From: Borrelia turcica IST7
GTDB taxonomy: Bacteria > Spirochaetota > Spirochaetia > Borreliales > Borreliaceae
DNA length: 64,000 bases
Direction of reading: 5' to 3'
NCBI RefSeq assembly: GCF_003606285.1
Contig: NZ_CP028884.1
Location: 248,001 to 312,000 of the forward strand
A program made the translations under genes and the position numbers. A model generated the notes under the pieces. That model ran no database searches, was not told the origin of the DNA, and worked only from the letters and a program-made list of their open reading frames with translations. Of this stretch, positions 35,365-44,234 are shown one piece after another (position 1 is the first letter of the stretch; each line of letters opens with the position of its first letter).

Positions 35365-36747
35365 GTGTTACCATTATTCATAATAGTTTCCTCATTTACA
35401 GTATCTTTTTTGGTATTTTTATTTTTCAAGCTTGCAATAAAAACTACACAAATAAGAGAAAAAGGTATACATGATAACAAGTCAGATAGAACAAAAAAAT
35501 TAATAGAAAAAGCTATGAATATGCTCAAAACAAATCCAAATGAAATAAGAGCTCTTCAAACTTTAAACAATTATTATTATGACAATAAAGATTCTGAGAA
35601 TGGAATTAAATATGCTAAAAAATTATGTCAACTTATAGAAAAAAATCCTATAAGCCAAGATATAGACTCTCTTAAAGCTTTTTTAAGCTACGGTTTTTAT
35701 AATCTTGAGAGAAATTTTAATAGAGAAGCATTAGAGTTCCTTAAAAAGGCCTATGCAATAAAAAAGAATGATACAGATGTTAACTATTATCTTGGAATAG
35801 CTTTCCTCAGAAACGACTATTACAAAGAAGCTCTCCATTATCTCACAAAAATATACAAATTTGATAAAAATAATCATCAAGCTTTAAAATACATAGGAAT
35901 AGTTCTTTTTCATATGGAAAATTATCATAAAGCCGTTGGGATATTTAATAACATAAAAAATTACATACAAAATGATGTCAATGCTCTTTTAATTTATGCT
36001 AAATGCCTATCTCAACTCAATCAAGATCGCCTTGCTCTTGAAATTGCAGATAAACTAAAACACAGAGACGGAATGACATACGAATCTCTTTTAATTGAGT
36101 GTGAAATTCATGCAAAAAATAATAACCTGGAAAACTTAGAAGAAAATGTTAAAGAACTAATTAAAGTAAAACCTGATTTGCCTAAAAAAATATTCCTTGA
36201 ACTCTTTTATAAACTAGGTGAGCTTTACATAGAATCTGAAAACTATCAAAAAGCAACCGATGTTTTTATTCAAGTTGAAAGAGTAGACTCAAACTATAAA
36301 AAAATCAACGAAAAACTAGAATTTAGTAGAAGGCTAAGCGAAAATCTATCACTTAGAACATATCTTAAAAGTTCAAAAGAAAAATTTGAAAAATTAGCTA
36401 GTGAAATTATCCTTAAACTTTATAAAAATAAGTTCCAAATAAGAGACGCAAAGACAAATGAAGTAACTTCTCAATTTATAGACATAAATTTTCAACTTGC
36501 AAATAATCAATGGGAAGAAAATTTAATAGTCCGATTTGTTAGGACAGAACAAGAGATTCTAGGAGAATTATTTTTAAAAGATCTTATTTCAAAAACTAAA
36601 GAAAATAAATTAAAAGGACTCTGCATAGCACCAGCCATATTTTCTGCTAAAGCTAAACAAATAATTGAAGGTAGATTAATTGACCTAGTAGAAGGGAAAA
36701 AACTAATACAAATATTAAAAAAAGTGAATATATCAAAGTATCACTAA
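35365..36747 (+). CDS. Membrane-anchored TPR protein with an Mrr/restriction-endonuclease-like C-terminal domain
   Basis: 460 aa. Residues 3-25 form one N-terminal membrane helix, with a basic segment after it. Residues ~45-320 are tetratricopeptide-like helical repeats, clearest at ~105-200. The last ~110 residues resemble the end of Mrr-type nuclease domains: a beta strand LIVRFVRT near 387-394, a helix, then CIAPAIFSAKAKQIIEGRLIDLVEGKKL (split by position 420-447), which follows the usual F-S-x-x-A-x-x-x-A-E-G-x-x-I-x-L-I-D-G-x-x-L pattern. The Q-x-K or E-x-K catalytic pair expected in the strand reads R-F-V here, so activity is doubtful. Start GTG at 35365 with AGGAGA 8 bases upstream. 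Its stop is one base from that of the convergent M23 gene. Function unknown. Confidence 0.75.
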   Translation: MLPLFIIVSSFTVSFLVFLFFKLAIKTTQIREKGIHDNKSDRTKKLIEKAMNMLKTNPNEIRALQTLNNYYYDNKDSENGIKYAKKLCQLIEKNPISQDIDSLKAFLSYGFYNLERNFNREALEFLKKAYAIKKNDTDVNYYLGIAFLRNDYYKEALHYLTKIYKFDKNNHQALKYIGIVLFHMENYHKAVGIFNNIKNYIQNDVNALLIYAKCLSQLNQDRLALEIADKLKHRDGMTYESLLIECEIHAKNNNLENLEENVKELIKVKPDLPKKIFLELFYKLGELYIESENYQKATDVFIQVERVDSNYKKINEKLEFSRRLSENLSLRTYLKSSKEKFEKLASEIILKLYKNKFQIRDAKTNEVTSQFIDINFQLANNQWEENLIVRFVRTEQEILGELFLKDLISKTKENKLKGLCIAPAIFSAKAKQIIEGRLIDLVEGKKLIQILKKVNISKYH

Positions 36748-36748
36748 T

Positions 36749-37999
36749 CTATCTAAGATACTTCATAGGATTTTCTGTTTTTCCATTTTTAAAAATAGTG
36801 AAATGTAAATGATTTCCCGTGCTATACCCTGTGCTCCCCATATGTCCTATCACTTGTCCCCTTGAAACTCTTTGACCAACTTTAACCGCAAAAGAACCTA
36901 AATGAGCATAAAGAGTCTGAAAGCCATGATTATGCGAGATAACAATATATTTTCCATACCCTCCCGCATTAAACCCAGTTGTTACTACAATGCCCTCCTT
37001 TGCTGCCACAATGGGTGTATTAGCCGCATTTGCAATATCAATCCCATTATGAAAACTAATAACCCTAGTAAAGGGATCCGGACGATATCCATAACCAGAG
37101 GTAATAACTCCTTGAGTTGGAAAAAGAAAAGTTTCTCCCAAAGCATCTCTAAGTGTCTCCTTAGGCATTCTCCCTCCCGGAATAAAGAGCTTTTGACCTA
37201 AAGAGAGTACCTCATTATCAAGATTGTTAGCATCAAGAATATCTACTTTGCTAGTGTTATATTTCTTTGCAATTGATGATAAAGAATCATTCCTCTCAAC
37301 AGTATAAAGAATTCCTTTCATATTAGGCACATTAATTACTAAATTAGGCCTAATATTCCTTACATCTTTAATATTATTGTAAGAGATTAAAGTTTCACTT
37401 GTTATGTTATACCTAGAGGCAACATGAGAAAGTGTTTCTCCTGGTTTAATTTTGTGCTCAACAACTTTTAAAATCAAAGGCTTTTTTAATCCTTCATAGT
37501 TATCTCCATTTGCTGCAAATATGTCATTATTGATCTGATTGAAATCTTGATCGCTATAGTATAAAAAAGTATCAATAAAATAATCCTTGGGAAAACTAAG
37601 TCTATTTAGAAAAATATAGGAACCGTAATACGAAAAAATATCTAAATAAAAGACTAAAATTAAAACAAAGATTAAGGCATTCAATCTAAAAATAAAATTA
37701 AACCCAAGACTAACACTAAAAGGATTTTCCAGCTTAAGTCCAACATGTTTATAAGAATATTGATATTTATAACGCTTAATATTTATTGTTCTATACTTAA
37801 CTAAATTGAAAAATAATTTAATTATATAAAAAGGTTTTTTAAAAAAATTCATAAATCGAAAAGATTTATTACTTTTCTTTCTACTCAGATTGGCAATATT
37901 ACTAAAATCTTTTAATTCAAAATCACCTTTAGTGGTTTTACTAAACAAAAAATTTTTATTTCTTTTCCCTAGATTCTGTCCCTTTTTTGGTATAATCAT
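36749..37999 (-). CDS. LysM-containing M23 metallopeptidase
   Basis: 416 aa. A ~100-residue basic N-terminal cytoplasmic region precedes one or two membrane helices at ~103-130. Two LysM peptidoglycan-binding modules follow, at ~181-224 (HKIKPGETLSHVASRYNIT) and ~230-274 (YTVERNDSLSSIAKKYNTS), and then an M23 domain. Metal ligands H317 and D321 (FHNGIDIA) and H397/H399 (GNHLHF) are present, so it should be an active wall endopeptidase. RBS AAGG is 6 bases upstream of the ATG. It diverges from lepB with 49 bases between starts and converges on the TPR gene. Confidence 0.93.
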   Translation of the reverse strand: MIIPKKGQNLGKRNKNFLFSKTTKGDFELKDFSNIANLSRKKSNKSFRFMNFFKKPFYIIKLFFNLVKYRTINIKRYKYQYSYKHVGLKLENPFSVSLGFNFIFRLNALIFVLILVFYLDIFSYYGSYIFLNRLSFPKDYFIDTFLYYSDQDFNQINNDIFAANGDNYEGLKKPLILKVVEHKIKPGETLSHVASRYNITSETLISYNNIKDVRNIRPNLVINVPNMKGILYTVERNDSLSSIAKKYNTSKVDILDANNLDNEVLSLGQKLFIPGGRMPKETLRDALGETFLFPTQGVITSGYGYRPDPFTRVISFHNGIDIANAANTPIVAAKEGIVVTTGFNAGGYGKYIVISHNHGFQTLYAHLGSFAVKVGQRVSRGQVIGHMGSTGYSTGNHLHFTIFKNGKTENPMKYLR

Positions 38000-38048
38000 A
38001 ATATGCCTTATTATACACTAGAAATATCTATTTCTTAAAAAGCATTTA

Positions 38049-38570
38049 ATGGAAATTCTTAAAACTATAATAAAAATATATAAACACCAGATAGCCTCTA
38101 TTATGCTAGCTCTATTATTATTGTTAATAATTATTAAATTGCCTCTATCCTTTTACCTAGTCAAAGGTTCTTCAATGTTGCCTATACTTATAGAAAAAAA
38201 TTGGATAATAAGTAACAACTTAGCATATGGAATAAAACTAGGCAACAGAGGAAAATACATGGTTCTATGGAATACACCTAAAAAAAACGATATGGTAATT
38301 ATTAAAGATCCCATAACAAGGAAAGCGTCAGTTAAAAAAATTTTCGCTATACCAGGAGAACCCTTCACAAGAGTACAAAAAAATATAATAAGTATTGATA
38401 ATTTAAATTTCAATATAAAAGAAAAACATTTGGACATGTTAAAGAATACATCAATTCCAAAAAATTATTACCTAGTTATAGGAGAAAATAAACAAGTTTC
38501 CCTTGACTCCAGAGAGTATGGATTTATAAATATAAATAGCATAATTGGTAAAATAATATATAGACTATAA
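38049..38570 (+). CDS. lepB: Signal peptidase I (one of several borrelial LepB)
   Basis: Cleaves Sec signal peptides at the outer face of the inner membrane. One N-terminal membrane helix at residues ~15-37 precedes the catalytic Ser in KGSSMLP (S42, just before M43), and the general-base Lys is K96 in SVKKIFAIPGE. The last box reads IGENKQVSLDSREYG, matching GDNxxxSxDSRxxG with D to E and R to K changes. 173 aa is short but complete. B. burgdorferi has three lepB-like genes, and this matches the BB0263 position. No strong Shine-Dalgarno; the ATG is preceded by AAAAAG. Confidence 0.88.
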   Translation: MEILKTIIKIYKHQIASIMLALLLLLIIIKLPLSFYLVKGSSMLPILIEKNWIISNNLAYGIKLGNRGKYMVLWNTPKKNDMVIIKDPITRKASVKKIFAIPGEPFTRVQKNIISIDNLNFNIKEKHLDMLKNTSIPKNYYLVIGENKQVSLDSREYGFININSIIGKIIYRL

Positions 38571-38589
38571 TAAGTAGTAACCCATAAAA

Positions 38590-40080
38590 CTAATCATCTA
38601 GCATTGTATCAGAATCAATCTCTTCAAAAGCAATAATACCTTCCTTTCCCTGTACGCTACTATTATAAGAACTAGTTATCCTTATTTCAATGGATTTAGA
38701 AATATTAGTATCTAAATCCATTGCAGCAACATTTAAGATACCACTCTCATTTAAACTAAAAAGTATCTCTATCTTTGGAATACCCCTTGAAGCTTTTTGT
38801 ATATTGCTAAAGAAAAATCTACCTATAGAATAATTTAAAGAAGACTTTCTATGTTCTCCCTGCAGTACATGTATTTCAATCTCTTCTTGACAATCATTAG
38901 TTGTTGTAAAAATTCTTCTCTCACAAGCTGGCAACGGAGTATTTCTCTTAATTAAAGTAAAAAATCCATCGTTGCAAGTCTCAATTCCAAGAGAATAAGG
39001 TGTTACATCTTTAAAATTAATAAGAGCATTATTATTTAACAAACTAAAAGCTTGAATACTTGCCCCACTTGAGACAACCTCATCTTGATTTAAAGAATCT
39101 AAAACCTCAATTTTAGGAAAAGCTTCCCTTAATCTCTGCTTAACCAAAGGAATCCTAGTTGAACCTCCTGAAAGTACTATTTTTGAAATACTCTCAGGGT
39201 TAACCCCTGAATCAGAAATGCAATCATTAGTAAGATTAATGGTTTTGTCTATGAATTCATTAATCATAGACTCAAAATCATCTCTTTTAAGTTTATATTC
39301 TAAATGTTCACCATTAAGAAAAGGCAATACAATACTAACTTCATTCATAATAGATAAATTCTTTTTAGCTTCTTCAATTCTGTCTCTTATTTGCTCGAGA
39401 AGAACAACATCATCCAAATTAATATCAGGATATTTTGTTCTAAAACTATTTAAAACATCTCTTTCTATTTTTTCGTTAAAATTATTTCCGCCAAGCCTAT
39501 TTTCACCCTTAATTGATAGAACAGTATAAGTATCATCCTGTTTTTCTAAAAGAGTAACATCAAAAGTACCACCACCAAGATCATAAACAAGAAACGACCC
39601 TTCTACTTGCTTTTCAAAAGCATAAGATATAGCAGCTGCTGTTGGCTCATTAAGTATTGCTCTACAATGCAAACCTGCAAGACTTGCAGCTTCTACTATG
39701 CCTCTTCTTTGCACTTCAGAAAAATAAGCAGGTACCGTTATTACAGCATCACTTACTTCTTCTTCTAAAAATTTCTCAGCATTTTTTTTAATATGTAAAA
39801 GCAAATAAGAAGCAATATCCTCAGCTCTATATAAACCACTGCCTACCTTATAAGAAATTCCAGTACCTATATTAACTTTAAAATTATAAAAAGTTTTATC
39901 CGGATTCACCAATATCTGATATTTAGCAGGACTGCCAACAATAATACCAGAATCTGTAAAAGATACAACAGAAGGCGTCATTCTTTCCCCTCTATCATTT
40001 AATATCACTCTAGAAGTAGTGTCAAAATAAGACACTACCGTATTTGTAGTCCCAAAATCTATCCCTATCCACTTTTTCAT
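38590..40080 (-). CDS. Lidless Hsp70 (DnaK-like) chaperone homologue
   Basis: 496 aa. The nucleotide-binding domain is complete: GIDFGTTNTVV at residues 5-15, EPTAAAISYAFE near 145, VYDLGGGTFDVTLLE near 165 and VLSGGSTRIPLVKQ near 305. It is followed by a beta-sandwich substrate domain (from DVTPYSLGIET near 363) ending in INVAAMD-like LNVAAMDLDT near 455. The helical lid of DnaK (about 130 residues) is missing, so it is not the main DnaK, which lies elsewhere with grpE and dnaJ. The stop is 20 bases from that of lepB. I start at ATG 40080, which shares one base with the upstream stop; GGGG is 6 bases before. Last gene of the motility operon. Confidence 0.88.
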   Translation of the reverse strand: MKKWIGIDFGTTNTVVSYFDTTSRVILNDRGERMTPSVVSFTDSGIIVGSPAKYQILVNPDKTFYNFKVNIGTGISYKVGSGLYRAEDIASYLLLHIKKNAEKFLEEEVSDAVITVPAYFSEVQRRGIVEAASLAGLHCRAILNEPTAAAISYAFEKQVEGSFLVYDLGGGTFDVTLLEKQDDTYTVLSIKGENRLGGNNFNEKIERDVLNSFRTKYPDINLDDVVLLEQIRDRIEEAKKNLSIMNEVSIVLPFLNGEHLEYKLKRDDFESMINEFIDKTINLTNDCISDSGVNPESISKIVLSGGSTRIPLVKQRLREAFPKIEVLDSLNQDEVVSSGASIQAFSLLNNNALINFKDVTPYSLGIETCNDGFFTLIKRNTPLPACERRIFTTTNDCQEEIEIHVLQGEHRKSSLNYSIGRFFFSNIQKASRGIPKIEILFSLNESGILNVAAMDLDTNISKSIEIRITSSYNSSVQGKEGIIAFEEIDSDTMLDD

Positions 40081-40577
40081 CAACTACCCCTATGAATTGA
40101 AATAATCAACTCAATTTCTCCCAAATCTAATTTCAACTTCTTAGAAATAATTTCCAAAGACATCCCCTGTTCATAAAGTGAAATAACTTGTTGGCGAATA
40201 TCATATCCTTCCTTTATTATATTTTTCTCAATAGTAGGTATTGAATAATCTAAATTATTTTTATAAACACTAGAGTCACCTTTAGTGCCAAAATTATTAT
40301 TTCCCATTGACATCGAATTAGAATTAAATCCTAATAATCTCTGATCTAGTATTTCGATCCTCTCATCAACTTCTTTAATAATCCTATTTAAACTCTCAAT
40401 TTTTATCTCAATAATATTTATATTACGATCCGTGGCTTGATTAATCTCAATAATAGTTTTATCTACCTCACTTCTAAATTTCCTAAGTATGCTATTAGAC
40501 TTTATCTTTAAACTAATATAAACATGAAAATATATAAAAATAAATATAATCAATATAAAACAAAAAACCATCAACAT
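40080..40577 (-). CDS. Membrane-anchored protein with a DUF2802-like C-terminal helix-turn-helix
   Basis: 165 aa. The first ~20 residues are one membrane helix (MVFCFILIIFIFIYFHVYIS). A coiled-coil stretch follows at ~35-80, a flexible region, and a C-terminal ~45 residues beginning IRQQVISLYEQGMSLEIISKK. That end follows the Q-x-x-x-L-x-x-x-G-x-S-x-x-x-I-A-x-x-L pattern of small HTH-like modules such as DUF2802, which in proteobacteria also lie beside flagellar genes. The final GEIELIISI matches the G-E-V-x-L-I-L end of that family. Being membrane-tethered, it may bind a protein rather than DNA. The stop overlaps the Hsp70 start by one base. Function unknown. Confidence 0.7.
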   Translation of the reverse strand: MLMVFCFILIIFIFIYFHVYISLKIKSNSILRKFRSEVDKTIIEINQATDRNINIIEIKIESLNRIIKEVDERIEILDQRLLGFNSNSMSMGNNNFGTKGDSSVYKNNLDYSIPTIEKNIIKEGYDIRQQVISLYEQGMSLEIISKKLKLDLGEIELIISIHRGS

Positions 40578-40592
40578 GTAAAATACTCTAAA

Positions 40593-40904
40593 CTATCTTT
40601 CAATATCAACTTTTCTTCCTATTTTTGGGTCGTTAAACTTAACATCATATACACCATCTGTATCTTTCTCATGACTCTTGCTCTTTGATAATACAGTAAA
40701 ATTTATATTGTCATCCTTTATCTCATTAGTAGGATATATACTATTTACTTCAGAATCAACATGATAACTCTTATTTGGATTTAAACTTAAATCTTTATCT
40801 TCTCTTATCTTTTTTTTCCTTAAATCTTCATTTGAAATTTCACTAACCTTAAAAGCACTCTGTGTAATTACCTTTGCAACTTCAGATGCACCATTAATAT
40901 CCAT
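40593..40904 (-). CDS. Small hydrophilic protein of unknown function
   Basis: 103 aa, rich in Lys, Asp, Ser and Asn with no membrane segment or signal peptide. The N-terminal ~20 residues (INGASEVAKVITQSAFKVSE) look like an amphipathic helix, and the rest is probably disordered. I recognise no family. A strong AAGGAGG lies 6 bases before the ATG, which supports it as a real gene. It is embedded in the operon, 27 bases after the FapA gene and 15 before the HTH-like gene, so it is made with the motility proteins. Confidence 0.7.
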   Translation of the reverse strand: MDINGASEVAKVITQSAFKVSEISNEDLRKKKIREDKDLSLNPNKSYHVDSEVNSIYPTNEIKDDNINFTVLSKSKSHEKDTDGVYDVKFNDPKIGRKVDIER

Positions 40905-40931
40905 AAAGCACCTCCTTAATTTTAAACCTAT

Positions 40932-42827
40932 CTAAGGTTTAAAAGGAACATAAGCTACCATCTTAATAACATTATCATCCTCTTCAAAAGTTACATTATT
41001 ATAATCTCTTGATAGCTCATAATAAACATCTTTAATATAAATTTTAACTCCTGCATAAGCTATGTGCTCAACAAAAATTTTACCATCTACCTTACTTTCT
41101 TCAAGCTCCTCTTGCAAGCTTTCTTGCTTGCTTTTTACCATCTTTATTTCCAAAATCAAAACCTTTTTCTCATTAATAAGCTCATTACAACTGTCAACTT
41201 TTAAAGATTTTTCCGCCTTATCAGTAGTAACTAAAATACTCTTCTTTAAAACAGAAATATCCTTTATCACAACATCTAATCTCTTCTCAATTTTTACAAG
41301 ATATTTAGTAAATTTAGATAGCAAATCTTTTACCTCAGGATCATACCCAACAGCAACAGAAGTTTCCGCATTACCCTCAGACCCAATAGAATAAGCTCTA
41401 ATCTCTTCTCTAGCATGAATAACAGAGCCCACTATCTTAGATTTCTTTCCAATACATAAAACTTTCTTTTTACAAGATATAAAAGAATTAACAATTCCTC
41501 TTACAACCTCAATATCACCTTCACTTCTTATATTAACATTTTCTAAAAATTTAGCCTTAATTCCTCTCTTCGAATAAATCTCTGAACCACCTTTTCCATT
41601 AGCACCACTACTTAAAATAAGAAGTCCATCTGTTCTTAAATTACATCTACCAACAAGCCCACTTATTTCTATTCCACCCTTAGCCATAATGTTATATCCA
41701 TCCAAAACACTTCCCTTAACAAGAACCATACCATTATTTATTATATTCCCAGTACCAGGACCAACATCACCCTCAACAACATAAACATCATGAACAGTAA
41801 TCACTCCACCCACAACAGACATATATCCACCACATTTTGCAATAATTTTGTTTCCTTCTCGTCTAGTATTTTCTCCCAGAGTAAATTCCAATTCACTACC
41901 ATCTTCTGCTTCTAATATTTTTCCAAAAACAGTATATCCATCAATACCCTTTGAAAAGGGAATAATTTCCGCCAATTCATCCCCTTCATTAACATTCTTA
42001 AATCCAACACTTAAAGTACCAGACTCACCAGAATGTTTATTATCAACAATAAATTCAACATAAGAATCTCTTCCCCTAATAGGATTTGCTCCTCTTGCCA
42101 TCTCGACTGGTTCACCGTAAATAGGAAAATCTACAAACTCTTCTATTCTATCTTTAAGGAATGCTCTCTCTGATATCCCATACTTTTTAAGAATATTAAA
42201 AATATCTTTGTCTAATATCTCATAACCATTAACCCCAGGACTAGTAAATTCAATAGTCACTGACATTGAATCCTCTGATATTTGAACCATCATAGTTACA
42301 CTCTCAGAAGGATCAGCCTCAAAATCACCTATTCGCTCATACTTACCATTAGCATTCTCAACTAAAGACCGAATAAAATCCTTATTCATATCTTCAATGT
42401 TACTCTCCAAATGTAAACTATTAATTACATCTTCAAAATTAACAGCATTACCTTGTCCCTTAGGTGCCACAACTTTTAAAAATATGCCCTTTGCAGCTTT
42501 CCTGATAAAAAATGCGCCATCCACTGATAAAATTTCTTCTTCTCTTTCCCCTGTACCCAAAACATCAGAAACACCAAGCTTTGTATAAGAATTTTTATAA
42601 GCAATTATTCTCCATTTTTTCTTACCATATCCAAATATTCCATTAGATCCTCGTGTCAAAATCTCATAATCTAAATCTTTATAAGGAATTGAAAGCTCTA
42701 AAGAAGCATCATTTAAAGCCTCCTCAAGGGTATCTGCTTCTATCTCTATTAGATTGATATTATTCTCTTTTTCTAAATAATCTTTCATCTTATTACAAAA
42801 ATCAGAAAAATTGACACTATTAGGCAT
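40932..42827 (-). CDS. FapA/DUF342 family protein
   Basis: 631 aa. The N-terminal ~60 residues contain a Jag-N-like module (IEADTLEEALNDASLELSI, then GFFGYG-like GIFGYGKKKWRI), as in many spirochaete DUF342 proteins. The central and C-terminal part has the DUF342 beta-helix signatures: NPIRGRDSYVEF near 250, EDGSELEFTLGENT near 315, VEGDVGPGTGNIINNGMVLVKGSVLDGY (seen in pieces near 345-375), then a coiled coil near 490-560. Family members named FapA affect flagellar assembly and polarity in Vibrio. Here it lies in the motility operon just after the flhF-flhG genes, which agrees. RBS AAGGAG is 6 bases upstream. Its molecular action is not known. Confidence 0.82.
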   Translation of the reverse strand: MPNSVNFSDFCNKMKDYLEKENNINLIEIEADTLEEALNDASLELSIPYKDLDYEILTRGSNGIFGYGKKKWRIIAYKNSYTKLGVSDVLGTGEREEEILSVDGAFFIRKAAKGIFLKVVAPKGQGNAVNFEDVINSLHLESNIEDMNKDFIRSLVENANGKYERIGDFEADPSESVTMMVQISEDSMSVTIEFTSPGVNGYEILDKDIFNILKKYGISERAFLKDRIEEFVDFPIYGEPVEMARGANPIRGRDSYVEFIVDNKHSGESGTLSVGFKNVNEGDELAEIIPFSKGIDGYTVFGKILEAEDGSELEFTLGENTRREGNKIIAKCGGYMSVVGGVITVHDVYVVEGDVGPGTGNIINNGMVLVKGSVLDGYNIMAKGGIEISGLVGRCNLRTDGLLILSSGANGKGGSEIYSKRGIKAKFLENVNIRSEGDIEVVRGIVNSFISCKKKVLCIGKKSKIVGSVIHAREEIRAYSIGSEGNAETSVAVGYDPEVKDLLSKFTKYLVKIEKRLDVVIKDISVLKKSILVTTDKAEKSLKVDSCNELINEKKVLILEIKMVKSKQESLQEELEESKVDGKIFVEHIAYAGVKIYIKDVYYELSRDYNNVTFEEDDNVIKMVAYVPFKP

Positions 42828-42829
42828 AT

Positions 42830-43330
42830 TTACTCCTTCTTATTAATTAAGGTTTTAATAGCTTCAGCAACAATTTTTGGATCATTTGCTTCAACATATG
42901 AAAGTTGACTCGATCGTTTATCACTAAACTGAATATTACTACTAGGCTTACTATCCTTATGCTCTATATTGTGTTTCTTAAATTCTTCCATAAACTGAAA
43001 ATCATTATTACTCTCACCCTTCTTAGCAATAGTAGCGTTGTCAGCCAAAGAGTTCATATCAACCTCTCTAGTTTCATACTTTTCACCCTTATTATATTTA
43101 TTATTTTCTTTTTTACTACTAAATCTTATCTCTTTAAAAAGATCATACAAATATTTTTTATATATAAATTCTATCAAAAGACCAATAAAGAAAAAAAATA
43201 TAAATTGAACGAATGCTCTAAACAATATTGTAAAAAAATATACATGTGAGACCAGCCCAAGAATAACTGAAATAATAAATGCAAGTGCACTAAACAATAA
43301 GACATATCTAATTTCTTTACCAAACAACAT
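42830..43330 (-). CDS. Two-TM membrane protein, syntenic with BB0268 (reported borrelial Hfq)
   Basis: 166 aa from the ATG at 43330, which lies just after the flhG stop and has GGAAAG 5 bases upstream; an earlier TTG at 43348 would overlap flhG and has no RBS. Two adjacent membrane helices fill residues ~7-55 (VLLFSALAFIISVILGLVSH, then FVQFIFFFFIGLLIEFIY). A long polar, probably disordered tail ends in a short helix (NDPKIVAEAIKTLI). By position it corresponds to B. burgdorferi BB0268, which has been reported as an atypical Hfq RNA chaperone. I see no Sm-fold motif in this sequence. It lies between flhG and the FapA gene, so a motility or membrane role is at least as likely. Confidence 0.75.
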   Translation of the reverse strand: MLFGKEIRYVLLFSALAFIISVILGLVSHVYFFTILFRAFVQFIFFFFIGLLIEFIYKKYLYDLFKEIRFSSKKENNKYNKGEKYETREVDMNSLADNATIAKKGESNNDFQFMEEFKKHNIEHKDSKPSSNIQFSDKRSSQLSYVEANDPKIVAEAIKTLINKKE

Positions 43331-43331
43331 A

Positions 43332-44222
43332 TTATCTTTCCATGCCAAAAAATTTAGATATAAACCCTATTACGCCCCTTCTTTTCTTATTATCCAAAGA
43401 AACTTCTTCAAGGGTAGCTACAATAGAATCAAGGCAATAACTAGCCTTACTATTAGGACTTAATAAAATAAAAGGCCTTTGTTTAAAAACAGAATTTCTA
43501 ATATTCTGATCTTCATAAACATACCCTAAATAATCAATATTTAAATTTAAAAACTGACTTGATATATCAATAACCTTCTTAGCAACTACCTTCCCTTCAC
43601 TTACATTAGCAACCCTATTAACAATAAGTCTCAAATTCTTTAAATTTTCCATTCTGTGGGCTAAAACCTTAATTATACCATAAGCATCTGTTATAGAAGT
43701 AGGCTCTGGAGTTGTAACAATAACTACATCATCACTAGAAAATAAAAATGAAATAACTTGTCTTGAAATTCCTGCGCTAGTATCTATGATCACTATATCA
43801 TACTCATAAACCTTTAATAGCTCCTTTATAAATTGGTTCATCTCCGCGTCTGAAAGATCTAAAAGTTCTGTTGTTCCAGAAGCACCTGCCAAAAGATCTA
43901 TATTATATTCTGTTTTTGTTATAACTTCTTTAATATCTCTACCCTGCATAATCATATGATAAATACTGTACTTTGGAATAACACCAAGCAAAATATTTAT
44001 GTTAGCCATCCCAATATCGGCATCAAATATTAAAACCTTCTTCCCAAGACTTGAATATTTAAGGGCAAGCCCCACAGCAATATTACTCTTACCAACCCCA
44101 CCCTTACCACTAGTAATAGCAATAAATCTAGTTCTACTATTTTGAATTTTATCATCAATAACAAAATTAGCCTTATTATTCAATCTCATAATATCTCGTA
44201 AACTTTGAGCCTGATCTTCCAT
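43332..44222 (-). CDS. flhG: FlhG (YlxH/FleN) MinD-like ATPase
   Basis: P-loop ATPase of the MinD/ParA group that, with FlhF, sets flagellar number and place. Deviant Walker A TSGKGGVGKSN near residue 33, switch I in DADIGMANINILLG near 70, and Walker B-like IVIIDTSAGIS near 145. An N-terminal segment DQAQSLRDIMRLN fits the DQAxxLR activator motif known to stimulate the FlhF GTPase. 296 aa is normal. It lies 12 bases after flhF. Confidence 0.93.
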   Translation of the reverse strand: MEDQAQSLRDIMRLNNKANFVIDDKIQNSRTRFIAITSGKGGVGKSNIAVGLALKYSSLGKKVLIFDADIGMANINILLGVIPKYSIYHMIMQGRDIKEVITKTEYNIDLLAGASGTTELLDLSDAEMNQFIKELLKVYEYDIVIIDTSAGISRQVISFLFSSDDVVIVTTPEPTSITDAYGIIKVLAHRMENLKNLRLIVNRVANVSEGKVVAKKVIDISSQFLNLNIDYLGYVYEDQNIRNSVFKQRPFILLSPNSKASYCLDSIVATLEEVSLDNKKRRGVIGFISKFFGMER

Positions 44223-44234
44223 TTTATATTATCC

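Noticed and set aside
38571-38589. Terminator between lepB and the Hsp70 gene
   Set aside because: I looked for a hairpin at this convergent join, where the motility operon should end, and found none with a convincing stem.
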